This document shows positions 36,408-45,694 of a stretch of 64,000 bases of DNA, piece by piece. Position numbers and translations under genes: made by a program. Source of the DNA: Pseudomonas koreensis (lineage in GTDB: Bacteria > Pseudomonadota > Gammaproteobacteria > Pseudomonadales > Pseudomonadaceae); assembly GCF_012986595.1 (NCBI RefSeq), contig NZ_JAAQYM010000002.1:124001-188000 (forward strand), given 5' to 3'. The first letter of the stretch is position 1. Every line of letters begins with the position of its first letter. The notes below the pieces were generated by a model. The model searched no databases. It worked only from the letters and a program-made list of their open reading frames with translations, and had not been told where the DNA came from.

Positions 36408-37457
36408 TTAGTTGTTTGAGCGCAACAAAGGTAAAAAATGCCTACAGAAAACCACCAGCACCGCTAAGAAAATCCCAAGCCCGGCCCCGAGCATTAATAT
36501 CGACAACTTATTCGGCTTGATCGGACTATCAGGGTCGTCAACCAACCCATCCTGGCGAAACACCGCCACACTACATGGATCGATCTTAAGATTTTTCAAA
36601 AAAGAATACTTGACTTGAAGAACTCGAAGATTCTGAATAAAAGGATCATCGGATTCACGGCTTTCCAACCCTTCAATTTCAGCCTGAAGAGCTTCACTTC
36701 CACGCATGTACAAAGCTGGACTGTCCACACCTAGAGATAATTCCGCCGGATTTTTGCCACTTATAATAACTGGCTTAGTTAGCCCTATCGACTTGGCAAT
36801 TGTAAGAGCTTCTCCCAAAACTTTTATCCTATCCTCTCGTTCACGACGTGCACTTTCACGGAGACCATTAATTTGCTGTTCCAGGTTTCTTGCTCTAACT
36901 TCAGCCTCTCGGACAACGTTTTTGATCATTTCATTTTTTGCAGCATCACCGGCCTTGCTAACATAAGATCGCGCCCATTGACTTGCCTCAGCAGGATCAT
37001 AGCTTTGCACAACGACTGAATAATGATCAGGATTTTCTTTACTTCCAGCAGCAACAACGAGCCGCTTCGAGAAACTTTGATAAAGTCGATCACGAGATGT
37101 CTTACGAGCTGCTTCACTCAACGAGGGTAAATAGACCTCTTCGAAGAAAGTCTGGCGCAAAGACTCGCTAAAAATATTACGGGTAAAAACATCAAAAATA
37201 TCTTTAACAGCAAATGGGGGTAAATCAGAATTCAATGCCCTACCGTAGTTGAAATCGGCAATGTCATTCTGGGTAGGAGGTGACATATAAACTCTAGCTT
37301 CGTACAGAGGTTTTGCGGTAAAGGCATAAGCTGCTGCACCCATTAGCACTAGCATCGTAATACCAGCGACCATGAATTTTTGAGCCCAAAGCACCTTGAT
37401 TAACATAACAATATCTATTTCATCGCTGTTTTTTGAGGCGGCTGAGATCTGTGACAT
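36408..37457 (-). CDS. wzz: O-antigen chain length determinant Wzz
   Basis: A 349-residue polysaccharide co-polymerase. First membrane helix about 28-49 (FMVAGITMLVLMGAAAYAFT), a periplasmic helical region with QQINGLRESARREREDRI near 197-214, then DPDSPIKPNKLSILMLGAGL near 306-325 leading into the second helix. It sets the modal O-chain length with Wzy. It is the first gene of the minus-strand cluster, after lapA and ihfB, the position of wzz1 in P. aeruginosa. It is shorter than the Wzz at 21517, with which it shares the layout and the PSPIKP-type motif. Confidence 0.92.
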   Translation of the reverse strand: MSQISAASKNSDEIDIVMLIKVLWAQKFMVAGITMLVLMGAAAYAFTAKPLYEARVYMSPPTQNDIADFNYGRALNSDLPPFAVKDIFDVFTRNIFSESLRQTFFEEVYLPSLSEAARKTSRDRLYQSFSKRLVVAAGSKENPDHYSVVVQSYDPAEASQWARSYVSKAGDAAKNEMIKNVVREAEVRARNLEQQINGLRESARREREDRIKVLGEALTIAKSIGLTKPVIISGKNPAELSLGVDSPALYMRGSEALQAEIEGLESRESDDPFIQNLRVLQVKYSFLKNLKIDPCSVAVFRQDGLVDDPDSPIKPNKLSILMLGAGLGIFLAVLVVFCRHFLPLLRSNN

Positions 37458-37574
37458 GGAAAACAGTATCCTTATTTGTAAATTAATAACCAGCCACTCA
37501 AAACAAAGTGCTCAGCATTGAAAAGCTACTTTTACTCATCCCTAAGAAAATTTTACTTTAAAACGTAACAGGCG

Positions 37575-37817
37575 CTAGCCTCGGGGCTTTTTGGAGCGAA
37601 AATACCAGCTTAGCAACGGTCCAACAGCCAATCCAAATAATAATGGCAACAATATATAGAGTGAGACGGGGAGCCTAGGCATCAGCCACCCCAAAAATTG
37701 CACCTCAACTGTCTCCTGGTTTTCAAGCACGAATGCAATTATCGAAACCGCCAATAGCATCAGAAATAGAGAGGATAGGTAACGAAACGCTGCATTGCTC
37801 CGACGCTCGCGAATCAC
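37575..37817 (-). CDS. LapA domain (DUF1049) membrane protein
   Basis: An 80-residue protein with two membrane helices (about 13-30 and 50-70) separated by [20 protein letters not shown], the conserved core of the LapA/YciS domain, and a basic C-terminus FRSKKPRG. In E. coli LapA/YciS acts with LapB in lipopolysaccharide assembly quality control. Its start overlaps the ihfB stop by 4 bases (ATGA), so it is co-translated with ihfB. No lapB-like gene follows here. Confidence 0.88.
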   Translation of the reverse strand: MIRERRSNAAFRYLSSLFLMLLAVSIIAFVLENQETVEVQFLGWLMPRLPVSLYILLPLLFGLAVGPLLSWYFRSKKPRG

Positions 37818-38110
37818 AACGCCTCCCCCTCATCTTCATTCACTCGATCCCGAAGCTCCTTACCTGGCTTGAAATGCGGAACAAATTTCCCATCAAGACT
37901 GACGGACTGACCGGTCTTAGGATTGCGACCTACACGTGGCGCACGATAATGCAGGGAAAAGCTGCCAAAACCACGAATCTCAATACGATCACCCGTGGCC
38001 AGGCATTGGGACATTTGTTCAAGCATGGTCTTGATGGCCAGCTCCACATCCTTGGATGAGAGTAGCCCTTGATGGGTGACAATTCGTTCGATCAACTCCG
38101 ACTTCGTCAT
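37814..38110 (-). CDS. ihfB: Integration host factor subunit beta
   Basis: A 98-residue DNA-bending protein of the HU/IHF family. The arm region reads [20 protein letters not shown] with the Pro that intercalates in the minor groove, and the C-terminus [12 protein letters not shown] is standard for the beta subunit. It pairs with IhfA, encoded elsewhere, and assists sigma-54 promoters among others. It lies downstream of rpsA as in other pseudomonads, here with a small lipoprotein gene between. Confidence 0.97.
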   Translation of the reverse strand: MTKSELIERIVTHQGLLSSKDVELAIKTMLEQMSQCLATGDRIEIRGFGSFSLHYRAPRVGRNPKTGQSVSLDGKFVPHFKPGKELRDRVNEDEGEAL

Positions 38111-38263
38111 ATTTTTCCCTTCTTTTTCAAGCAGCTAGATCAGCGCTTGAAAGGTTTTAGCACGCCCGGAAGATTTTGAACAGCCCAGGGATTGACATAT
38201 CTTCCTCAGCGTTGAAACGCCCGCTTTCAGGACACAGAAGCACCAAACCGGATCAGAGCGCAT

Positions 38264-38542
38264 TCAGCGACACATCACGAGCATGGTTCGAGTGACGTAG
38301 CCTGCGGGATTGAAGCCAAATGGAAACTCATCCTCATCCTTTGCAGCGTCAGATCGGGTGATGACCTTATAACCTGCCCCCTTGCACTCCTTCGCCGCAC
38401 GCTTTTGGCACTTCTCCCACCCCGAACCCAGGCCGGAGCAGTCGATCTCGATACCGCTGACGCCACGCACTGCATGCGTCTTCGCACTCGTTGTGCAGCC
38501 GGCCAGCACCAACACCGCCATAAAGACTATAAATCTGTTCAT
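38264..38542 (-). CDS. Small lipoprotein of unknown function
   Basis: A 92-residue protein. The ATG at 38542 follows AAGGAAG and gives MNRFIVFMAVLVLAGCTT, a lipoprotein signal with lipobox LAGC. The mature part contains IDCSGLGSGWEKCQKRAAKE and CKGAGYKVITRSD, then a Cys near the C-terminus, suggesting disulfides. Similar small lipoproteins with the SGWxxC(Y/Q)xxA pattern occur in Pseudomonas, but I know no function. It interrupts the rpsA-ihfB pair, each side having its own signals (terminator at 38706). Confidence 0.82.
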   Translation of the reverse strand: MNRFIVFMAVLVLAGCTTSAKTHAVRGVSGIEIDCSGLGSGWEKCQKRAAKECKGAGYKVITRSDAAKDEDEFPFGFNPAGYVTRTMLVMCR

Positions 38543-38705
38543 CCACTTCCTTATGCCAGGCAACGCCCGACTACTGCACGACTAATACCCAGCTTAGTCG
38601 CGAATAGGCGATTGATCCGATTAAAGAAACAGACCACAACGAATAACGATTGGTTTCACCGGAAAACCAACACACCCAAAGCGTTTCGCACCAAATCGCA
38701 GGCAC

Positions 38706-38735
38706 AAAAAAGGGCGACCGAAGTCGCCCTTTTTT
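38706..38735. terminator. Bidirectional terminator after rpsA
   Basis: AAAAAAGGGCGAC-CGAA-GTCGCCCTTTTTT, a stem with A and T runs on both sides, 15 bases beyond the rpsA stop. Confidence 0.94.
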
Positions 38736-38750
38736 ATGATCAAGCAGAAC

Positions 38751-40433
38751 TTAGTTCTGTTTGGCCATTGCTTGCTTCAGCAGAGCAGCCATAGTGGTAT
38801 CGGCTGGAGCTTCCTGAACGGAGTTCAGGCTCTGGATAGCTTCTTTCTCTTCAGCGTCGTCTTTCGACTTGATCGAGAGCTGGATTACGCGGCTCTTGCG
38901 GTCAACACTGATGATCTTGGCTTCAACTTCCTGGCCTTCTTTCAGAACGTTGCGCGCGTCTTCAACGCGGTCACGGCTGATTTCGGAGGCTTTCAGAGTC
39001 GCTTCGATGTCGTCAGCCAGAACAATGATGGCGCCTTTGGCGTCAACTTCTTTCACGGTGCCTTTAACGATAGCGCCTTTGTCGTTAACCGAGACGTACT
39101 CGGAGAACGGATCGCTTTCCAGTTGCTTGATGCCCAAGGAGATGCGCTCGCGCTCTGGGTCAACCGACAGGATGACGGTGTCCAGCTCGTCGCCCTTCTT
39201 GAAACGACGTACGGCTTCTTCGCCCACTTCGTTCCAGGAGATGTCGGACAGGTGAACCAGACCGTCGATGCCGCCGTCCAGACCAATGAAGATACCGAAA
39301 TCGGTGATCGACTTGATGGTGCCGGAGATCTTGTCGCCCTTGTTGAACTGGCCAGAGAAGTCTTCCCATGGGTTCGACTTGCACTGCTTGATGCCCAGGG
39401 AGATACGACGACGCTCTTCGTCGATGTCCAGAACCATAACTTCCACTTCGTCGCCGACTTGTACGACTTTCGAAGGGTGGATGTTCTTGTTGGTCCAGTC
39501 CATTTCCGAAACGTGTACCAGACCTTCAACGCCTTCTTCCAGCTCAGCGAAGCAGCCGTAGTCGGTCAGGTTGGTTACACGCGCGGTAACGCGAGTGCTT
39601 TCTGGGTAACGGGCTTTGATAGCAACCCATGGATCTTCGCCCAGTTGCTTAAGGCCCAGGGAAACACGGTTGCGTTCGCGATCGTATTTCAGAACCTTGA
39701 CGTCGATTTCGTCACCAACGTTGACGATCTCGGAAGGATGCTTGATGCGCTTCCACGCCATGTCGGTGATGTGCAGCAGGCCGTCCACGCCACCCAGATC
39801 GACGAATGCGCCGTAATCGGTGAGGTTTTTGACGATACCTTTGACTTGCTGGCCTTCCTGCAGGGATTCCAGCAGAGCTTCACGCTCGGCGGAGTTCTCG
39901 GCTTCCAGGACGCTGCGACGGGAAACGACAACGTTGTTGCGCTTCTGGTCCAGCTTGATGACCTTGAATTCCAGCTCTTTGCCTTCCAGGTGCGTGGTGT
40001 CGCGCACTGGACGGACGTCAACCAGGGAACCTGGCAGGAACGCACGGATGCCGTTAACGTCGACAGTGAAGCCGCCTTTAACCTTACCGTTGATAACGCC
40101 CTTGACCACTTCCTCAGCTGCGAAGGCTGCTTCCAGAACGATCCAGCATTCAGCGCGCTTGGCTTTTTCACGGGACAGCTTGGTTTCACCGAAACCGTCT
40201 TCAACCGAATCCAGAGCTACGTGAACTTCGTCACCGACATTGATAGTCAGGTCACCAGCATCGTTGTAGAACTGTTCCAGCGGGATGAGTGCTTCAGACT
40301 TCAGGCCAGCGTGAACGGTTACCCAGCGAGCTTGGTAATCGATATCAACGATAACACCGGTGATGATGGAGCCTGCCTGAAGGTTCAGGGTCTTTAGGCT
40401 TTCTTCAAAGAGTTCCGCAAAGCTTTCGCTCAT
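38751..40433 (-). CDS. rpsA: 30S ribosomal protein S1
   Basis: A 560-residue protein made of six S1 (OB-fold) repeats, each starting near a G-x-V/I-x-x-I-x-D-F/Y-G-x-F/C-V pattern (for example [60 protein letters not shown]). The start is the ATG at 40433, [18 protein letters not shown], the normal S1 N-terminus. S1 delivers mRNA to the 30S subunit. It is codon-optimised compared with its neighbours. The 119-base leader after cmk contains a hairpin. Confidence 0.98.
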   Translation of the reverse strand: MSESFAELFEESLKTLNLQAGSIITGVIVDIDYQARWVTVHAGLKSEALIPLEQFYNDAGDLTINVGDEVHVALDSVEDGFGETKLSREKAKRAECWIVLEAAFAAEEVVKGVINGKVKGGFTVDVNGIRAFLPGSLVDVRPVRDTTHLEGKELEFKVIKLDQKRNNVVVSRRSVLEAENSAEREALLESLQEGQQVKGIVKNLTDYGAFVDLGGVDGLLHITDMAWKRIKHPSEIVNVGDEIDVKVLKYDRERNRVSLGLKQLGEDPWVAIKARYPESTRVTARVTNLTDYGCFAELEEGVEGLVHVSEMDWTNKNIHPSKVVQVGDEVEVMVLDIDEERRRISLGIKQCKSNPWEDFSGQFNKGDKISGTIKSITDFGIFIGLDGGIDGLVHLSDISWNEVGEEAVRRFKKGDELDTVILSVDPERERISLGIKQLESDPFSEYVSVNDKGAIVKGTVKEVDAKGAIIVLADDIEATLKASEISRDRVEDARNVLKEGQEVEAKIISVDRKSRVIQLSIKSKDDAEEKEAIQSLNSVQEAPADTTMAALLKQAMAKQN

Positions 40434-40470
40434 TTTAATTCCTGTAGATGAGGGCGAAGAATACGCCCAT

Positions 40471-40495
40471 CTCCACACCCCAGACGGTGTGGGTT
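40471..40495 (-). promoter_or_regulatory. Hairpin in the rpsA leader
   Basis: On the minus strand ACCCACACC-GTCT-GGGGTGTGG forms a stem about 40-60 bases before the rpsA start. S1 represses its own translation in E. coli through leader structure, so this may be an autoregulatory element. Confidence 0.4.
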
Positions 40496-40552
40496 AGTTT
40501 CATTTAAAAGAAGCGCTGCAGGACTATGACTGGTCCCCTGCGGCCTTCTTGG

Positions 40553-41242
40553 TCACCCGGCGATATCGCGAATGGCGATCTCGCTCATGATGCGTTCAAG
40601 CACCTGATCGATGGACAACTCCGTGGAATCCAGCTGTATCGCGTCGGCCGCCGGTTTGAGCGGGGCCACTGCGCGCTGGGTATCACGCTCGTCGCGTGCA
40701 CGGATCTCATCTAGCAGACTCGACAGACTAACACCCTCGACTTTGCCCTTCAACTGCAAATATCGGCGGCGCGCTCGTTCCTCGGCACTGGCGGTGAGGA
40801 AAATCTTCAGCGGGGCATCCGGAAACACCACCGTCCCCATGTCCCGGCCATCGGCCACCAGGCCCGGCGCCTCCTGGAAAGCACGCTGACGCTGCAGCAG
40901 CGCCTCGCGCACCGCCGGCAACGCAGCCACCTGAGAAGCGCCGGAACCGACGCTTTCAGTACGGATGACGTCGCTGACTTCATCACCTTCCAGAATGATG
41001 CGCTGCAACTGACCGTCGGTCGCCGCGATAAATTGCACATCCAGATGAGCGGCCAGTTTCTTCAGCAGCTCTTCATTGGTCAGGTCGACACCATGGTTGT
41101 GCGCCGCGAACGCCAGCAGGCGATACAGCGCACCGGAATCCAGCAGATTCCAGCCCAGACGTTTGGCCAGGATCCCGGCGACCGTGCCTTTGCCCGAACC
41201 GCTTGGCCCATCGATGGTGATGACCGGTGCAATGTTTTTCAC
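40553..41242 (-). CDS. cmk: Cytidylate kinase
   Basis: A 229-residue kinase with P-loop [14 protein letters not shown] near 9-22, the CMP-binding segment [11 protein letters not shown] near 36-46, [20 protein letters not shown] near 125-144, and RxxRR in [10 protein letters not shown]. It phosphorylates CMP and dCMP. The start is a GTG at 41242 preceded by AGAGGCTC; it overlaps the stop of tyrA-aroA by 4 bases (GTGA), indicating coupled translation. Confidence 0.96.
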   Translation of the reverse strand: MKNIAPVITIDGPSGSGKGTVAGILAKRLGWNLLDSGALYRLLAFAAHNHGVDLTNEELLKKLAAHLDVQFIAATDGQLQRIILEGDEVSDVIRTESVGSGASQVAALPAVREALLQRQRAFQEAPGLVADGRDMGTVVFPDAPLKIFLTASAEERARRRYLQLKGKVEGVSLSSLLDEIRARDERDTQRAVAPLKPAADAIQLDSTELSIDQVLERIMSEIAIRDIAG

Positions 41243-43446
41243 GACTGAGCCTCTTGAGCCACACGAATACCGACCTGCGCGCACAGCGCAAGGAAGTTCG
41301 GGAACGACGTCGCGACGTTGGCGCAATCATGGATGCGGATCGGCGCGGTGGCGCGCAGCGAAGCCACACTGAAAGCCATGGCAATACGGTGATCGCCGTG
41401 ACCATGCACTTCGCCGCCGCCGATCTGGCCACCATCGATGATGATGCCGTCCGGGGTCGGCTGGCATTTCACGCCCAGTGCCAGCAAGCCATCCGCCATC
41501 ACTTGAATGCGGTCCGATTCCTTGACGCGCAGCTCTTCAGCGCCAGTCAGCACGGTACGGCCTTCGGCACAGGCAGCTGCCACGAACAGCACCGGGAATT
41601 CGTCGATGGCCAGTGGCACCAGCGCTTCCGGAATCTCGATACCTTTGAGTTTAGCTGCCCGCACGCGCAGGTCGGCTACAGGTTCGCCGCCAACTTCACG
41701 CTGGTTTTCCAGAGTGATGTCCGCGCCCATCAGGCGCAGGATGTCGATGACACCGGTACGGGTCGGGTTGATGCCGACGTGTTCCAGCACCAGCTCGGAA
41801 CCTTCGGCGATCGAGGCCGCCACCAGGAAGAATGCCGACGACGAAATGTCGCCCGGCACTTCGATATGGGTCGCGGTCAGCTTGCCGCCGGACTCAACCG
41901 ACGCGGTAGCGCCATCGACGCTGACCGGATAGCCGAAACCACGCAGCATGCGTTCGGTGTGGTCGCGGGTCGGAGCAGGCTCGGTGACCGTGGTTTTACC
42001 TTCAGCATACAGACCGGCGAGCAGCAGGCAGGACTTCACCTGCGCACTGGCCATCGGCATGGTGTAGGTCAGGCCTTTGAGCTTGTGCCCGCCACGAATG
42101 GTCATCGGTGGACGACCTTCGGCAGCCGTTTCGATCACGGCGCCCATTTCACGCAGTGGATTGGCCACGCGATTCATCGGACGCTTGGACAGCGAAGCAT
42201 CACCCGTCAGGGTGCTGTCGAAGTCCTGCGCAGCCAGCAGGCCGGACAGCAGGCGCATCGAAGTACCGGAGTTGCCCAGATAGATCGGGCCCGGCGCAGG
42301 CTTCAAGCCATGCAGGCCGACGCCGTGAATGGTCACGCGACCGTGGTGCGGGCCTTCAATGACCACGCCCATGTCACGGAACGCCTGCAAGGTGGCCAGG
42401 GCGTCTTCACCCTCAAGGAAACCTTCGACTTCGGTCACGCCTTCGGCCAGCGAGCCGAGCATGATCGAACGGTGGGAAATCGATTTGTCACCTGGTACGC
42501 GAATCCGACCGGACAGGCGGCCACCAGGTTGAGCCAGGAAAATCAGATCGTTGGAATTCATAGCGTCCACATAGGCCCTGCGGGCCAGGATTTTACTGAA
42601 ATGCTCGCGGGCAACCCGGGCGCGCGTGAAAACGCCCAACAATTGGTGCCCATCCCCTGCATCGACCGCGTCGCGCAAGGCGTCGAGGTCGCTGCGAAAT
42701 GTATCGAGTGTGCGCAGAACAGCCTCGCGGTTGGCAAGGAAGATGTCGTGCCACATAACCGGGTCGCTTCCGGCGATTCTTGTGAAATCGCGGAAACCGC
42801 CGGCAGCGTAACGGAAGATCTCAAGGTTTTCATTGCGTTTGGCCAACGAGTCGACCAGACCGAAGGCCAACAGGTGCGGCATATGACTGGTCGCAGCCAG
42901 CACTTCATCGTGACGCTCGACCTGCATGTGTTCCACGTCGGCGCCCAATTCGCGCCACAAGCGATCAACCACCGCCAGCGCCGCCGGATCGGTTTGCTCG
43001 AGCGGCGTGAGGATCACCTTGTGCCGACGGAACAGCTCGGCATTCGAAGCCTCCACCCCACTCTGCTCGGAACCGGCAATCGGGTGACCCGGCACGAAAC
43101 GCGCCGGCATGCCGCCGAACGCCTCGGTTGCCGCGCGCACCACATTGCCTTTGGCACTGCCGACATCAGTCAGAATCGCCGGGCCCAGATCAACGCTCGC
43201 CAGACGGGCCAGCACTTTCTCCATGGCCAGGATCGGCACCGCCAGTTGAATCACGTCGGCGCCCTGACAGGCAGCGATCAGGTCGTCTTCACAACGATCG
43301 ACCACACCCAACTCCACCGCCAGCTTGCGCGATTGCGGGTCGAGATCGACCCCGACCACTTCGCGGCAGATCCCACTTTCACGCAAACCTTTGGCAAACG
43401 AACCACCGATCAATCCCAGACCGACCACCACAAGGCGACCGATCAT
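41239..43446 (-). CDS. Bifunctional prephenate dehydrogenase / EPSP synthase
   Basis: A fused enzyme of 735 residues. Residues 1-295 are prephenate dehydrogenase: NAD motif [15 protein letters not shown] near 5-19, [22 protein letters not shown]. From residue 296 follows EPSP synthase: [36 protein letters not shown], and [12 protein letters not shown]. The two halves act in tyrosine synthesis and the shikimate pathway. The fusion is characteristic of pseudomonads. An alternative GTG start at 43482 adds 12 residues and overlaps hisC; the ATG at 43446 was chosen because the conserved MIGRLVVVG begins there. Usual names are tyrA and aroA for the halves. Confidence 0.96.
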   Translation of the reverse strand: MIGRLVVVGLGLIGGSFAKGLRESGICREVVGVDLDPQSRKLAVELGVVDRCEDDLIAACQGADVIQLAVPILAMEKVLARLASVDLGPAILTDVGSAKGNVVRAATEAFGGMPARFVPGHPIAGSEQSGVEASNAELFRRHKVILTPLEQTDPAALAVVDRLWRELGADVEHMQVERHDEVLAATSHMPHLLAFGLVDSLAKRNENLEIFRYAAGGFRDFTRIAGSDPVMWHDIFLANREAVLRTLDTFRSDLDALRDAVDAGDGHQLLGVFTRARVAREHFSKILARRAYVDAMNSNDLIFLAQPGGRLSGRIRVPGDKSISHRSIMLGSLAEGVTEVEGFLEGEDALATLQAFRDMGVVIEGPHHGRVTIHGVGLHGLKPAPGPIYLGNSGTSMRLLSGLLAAQDFDSTLTGDASLSKRPMNRVANPLREMGAVIETAAEGRPPMTIRGGHKLKGLTYTMPMASAQVKSCLLLAGLYAEGKTTVTEPAPTRDHTERMLRGFGYPVSVDGATASVESGGKLTATHIEVPGDISSSAFFLVAASIAEGSELVLEHVGINPTRTGVIDILRLMGADITLENQREVGGEPVADLRVRAAKLKGIEIPEALVPLAIDEFPVLFVAAACAEGRTVLTGAEELRVKESDRIQVMADGLLALGVKCQPTPDGIIIDGGQIGGGEVHGHGDHRIAMAFSVASLRATAPIRIHDCANVATSFPNFLALCAQVGIRVAQEAQS

Positions 43447-43474
43447 AGGTGCAGCAGATTGCAGAGCAGTGACA

Positions 43475-44587
43475 TCACCCACGAGCCAGAACCTTACGCA
43501 GCGCTTCGAGGAAGCGGCTGTTTTCCGCCGGCAGACCGATGGTCACCCGCAGGTGGTTCGGCATGCCGTAGTTGGCCACCGGACGCACGATCACGCCTTC
43601 ACGCAGCAAGCCCTGGAAAATCGGCGCGGCTACCTGGCCGAGGTCGACACAGATGAAGTTGCCTTTTGACTCGATCCAGCTCAGACCCAACTCACGAAAA
43701 CCCGCCTGCAACTGCTGCATGCCGGATTCGTTGAGCTGACGGCTTTGCGCCAGATACTCTTCGTCCTTCAAAGCCGCACAGGCAGCGGCCAGAGCGAGGC
43801 TGTTGACGTTGAACGGCTGGCGCACGCGGTTCAGTACGTCCGCTACTACGGCGGTGGACAAGCCATAACCCACGCGCAGCGCCGCCAGACCATAGGCCTT
43901 GGAGAAGGTGCGCGACACCAGCAGGTTCGGGTACGCCGCGAGGAAATCCAGACCGTCCGGCAGTTCGCTGCCTTCGGCGTACTCGATGTACGCCTCGTCC
44001 AGCACCACCAGCACATGCTCCGGTACGTCCTGCAGGAACTCGTCCAGCGCTTCGGCACCGAACCAGGTGCCGGTCGGGTTGTTCGGGTTGGCGATGAACA
44101 CCACGCGGGTATTGGCATCGATGGCCGCAAGCATCGCCGGCAGATCATGCCCCCAGTCTTTGGCCGGAACCACTTTGGCCTCGGCGCCGACGGCCTGGGT
44201 CGCAATCGGGTAAACGGCGAACGCGTGCTCACTGAACACGGCGTTGAGACCCGGCGCCAGATAGGCACGCGCCACCAGCTCCAGAATGTCGTTGGAACCG
44301 TTACCCAGGGTGACCTGGTTCAGCTCGACGCGGCACTGCTCGGCCAGCAGGGATTTCAGCGCAAAGCCGTTGCCGTCCGGATAACGGGTCAGCTCGGCCA
44401 GCTCTTCGCGGATGGCGGCCAGCGCTTTCGGGCTGGCGCCCAGCGGGTTTTCGTTGCTCGCCAGTTTGACGATTTTCGCCGGATCCAGATCCAGCTCGCG
44501 CGCCAGTTCGTCCACAGGCTTGCCCGGAACGTACGGCGAAAGTTGTTGCACGCCCGGCTGTGCCAGAGCGAGGAAGTTGCCACTCAT
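43475..44587 (-). CDS. hisC: Histidinol-phosphate aminotransferase
   Basis: A 370-residue class I/II PLP aminotransferase. Marks are KLASNENPLGASPKA near 41-55, GNGSNDILELV near 95, ANPNNPTGTW near 166-175 and the PLP Lys-230 in SRTFSKAYGLAALRVGYG. It acts in histidine synthesis, and the paralogue in this aromatic cluster may also serve tyrosine and phenylalanine transamination. It lies 12 bases after pheA. Confidence 0.95.
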   Translation of the reverse strand: MSGNFLALAQPGVQQLSPYVPGKPVDELARELDLDPAKIVKLASNENPLGASPKALAAIREELAELTRYPDGNGFALKSLLAEQCRVELNQVTLGNGSNDILELVARAYLAPGLNAVFSEHAFAVYPIATQAVGAEAKVVPAKDWGHDLPAMLAAIDANTRVVFIANPNNPTGTWFGAEALDEFLQDVPEHVLVVLDEAYIEYAEGSELPDGLDFLAAYPNLLVSRTFSKAYGLAALRVGYGLSTAVVADVLNRVRQPFNVNSLALAAACAALKDEEYLAQSRQLNESGMQQLQAGFRELGLSWIESKGNFICVDLGQVAAPIFQGLLREGVIVRPVANYGMPNHLRVTIGLPAENSRFLEALRKVLARG

Positions 44588-44599
44588 TTGCTACCGCCC

Positions 44600-45694
44600 T
44601 TAGAGAACTGCTTTCGGGTAGGAACCCAGCACTTTGAGTGCTACTGCTTCCTGACTGATCTTTTCCAGCACCCCCTTGATCAACGGATCACGGTGGTGGC
44701 CGACGAAGTCGATGAAGAACACGTAGGTCCATTTGCCGCTGCGCGACGGACGGGTTTCGATCCGGGTCAGATCGATCCCGTTGTCATGGAACGGCACCAG
44801 CAGCTCGTGGAGCGCGCCAGGTTTGTTGCTCATCGAGACGATGATCGAAGTCTTGTCGTCGCCGGTCGGCGGCACTTCTTGGTTACCGATCATCAGGAAG
44901 CGCGTCGAGTTGTCCGGACGGTCTTCGATCTTCTCGGCCAGACGCGTCAGGCCATACAAGCCTGCCGCCATGTCGCCAGCAATCGCCGCCGAGTTCCACT
45001 CGCCCTTGACCCGCTTGGCCGCTTCGGCGTTGCTCGACACCGCCACGCGCTCGACATTCGGGTAATGCGCGTCCAGCCACTTGCGGCACTGGGCCAGCGA
45101 CTGGGCATGGGAGTAGATGCGGCTGATGCTGTCGGTCTTGGTGCTTTCACCGACCAACAGGTGATGGTGAATGCGCAGCTCGACTTCGCCACAGATCACC
45201 ATGTCGTGCTCGAGGAAGCTGTCGAGGGTGTGATTGACCGCGCCTTCGGTGGAGTTTTCCACCGGGACCACGCCGAAGTTCACCGCACCCGCCGCCACTT
45301 CACGGAACACTTCGTCGATCGCCGCCATCGGCTTGCTGATCACTGCGTGGCCGAAGTGCTTCATGGCCGCCGCCTGGGTGAAGGTGCCTTCAGGGCCGAG
45401 GTAAGCCACTTTCAGCGGCTGCTCGAGCGCCAGGCACGAGGACATGATTTCGCGGAACAGCCGCGCCATCTCTTCGTTGCCCAGCGGCCCCTGATTGCGC
45501 TCCATCACCCGCTTGAGCACCTGAGCTTCACGCTCGGGACGATAGAACACCGGCACTTCGCCTTCGGCCAGCGAGGCCATCTTTACTCGCGCGACTTCCT
45601 GGGCGCAACGCGCACGCTCACTGATCAGCTCGAGGACTTTGCTGTCCAGAGCGTCGATGCGAACGCGCAGTGCCTTGAGTTCTTGCTCGGACAT
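44600..45694 (-). CDS. pheA: P-protein: chorismate mutase / prephenate dehydratase
   Basis: A 364-residue fused enzyme. Residues 1-85 are an AroQ chorismate mutase (LKALRVRIDALDSKVLELIS). Prephenate dehydratase follows with VAYLGPEGTFTQAA near 94-107 and VPVENSTEGAVNHTLD near 147. A C-terminal ACT domain carries NKPGALHELLVPF and ETRPSRSGKW, the phenylalanine feedback site. The start shares one base with the serC stop (TGATG). It makes phenylpyruvate from chorismate. Confidence 0.97.
   Translation of the reverse strand: MSEQELKALRVRIDALDSKVLELISERARCAQEVARVKMASLAEGEVPVFYRPEREAQVLKRVMERNQGPLGNEEMARLFREIMSSCLALEQPLKVAYLGPEGTFTQAAAMKHFGHAVISKPMAAIDEVFREVAAGAVNFGVVPVENSTEGAVNHTLDSFLEHDMVICGEVELRIHHHLLVGESTKTDSISRIYSHAQSLAQCRKWLDAHYPNVERVAVSSNAEAAKRVKGEWNSAAIAGDMAAGLYGLTRLAEKIEDRPDNSTRFLMIGNQEVPPTGDDKTSIIVSMSNKPGALHELLVPFHDNGIDLTRIETRPSRSGKWTYVFFIDFVGHHRDPLIKGVLEKISQEAVALKVLGSYPKAVL

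Noticed and set aside
38264..38563. Upstream start for the small lipoprotein at 38563
   Set aside because: It would place seven polar residues before the lipoprotein signal, and the AAGGAAG site is inside it; the ATG at 38542 fits both.
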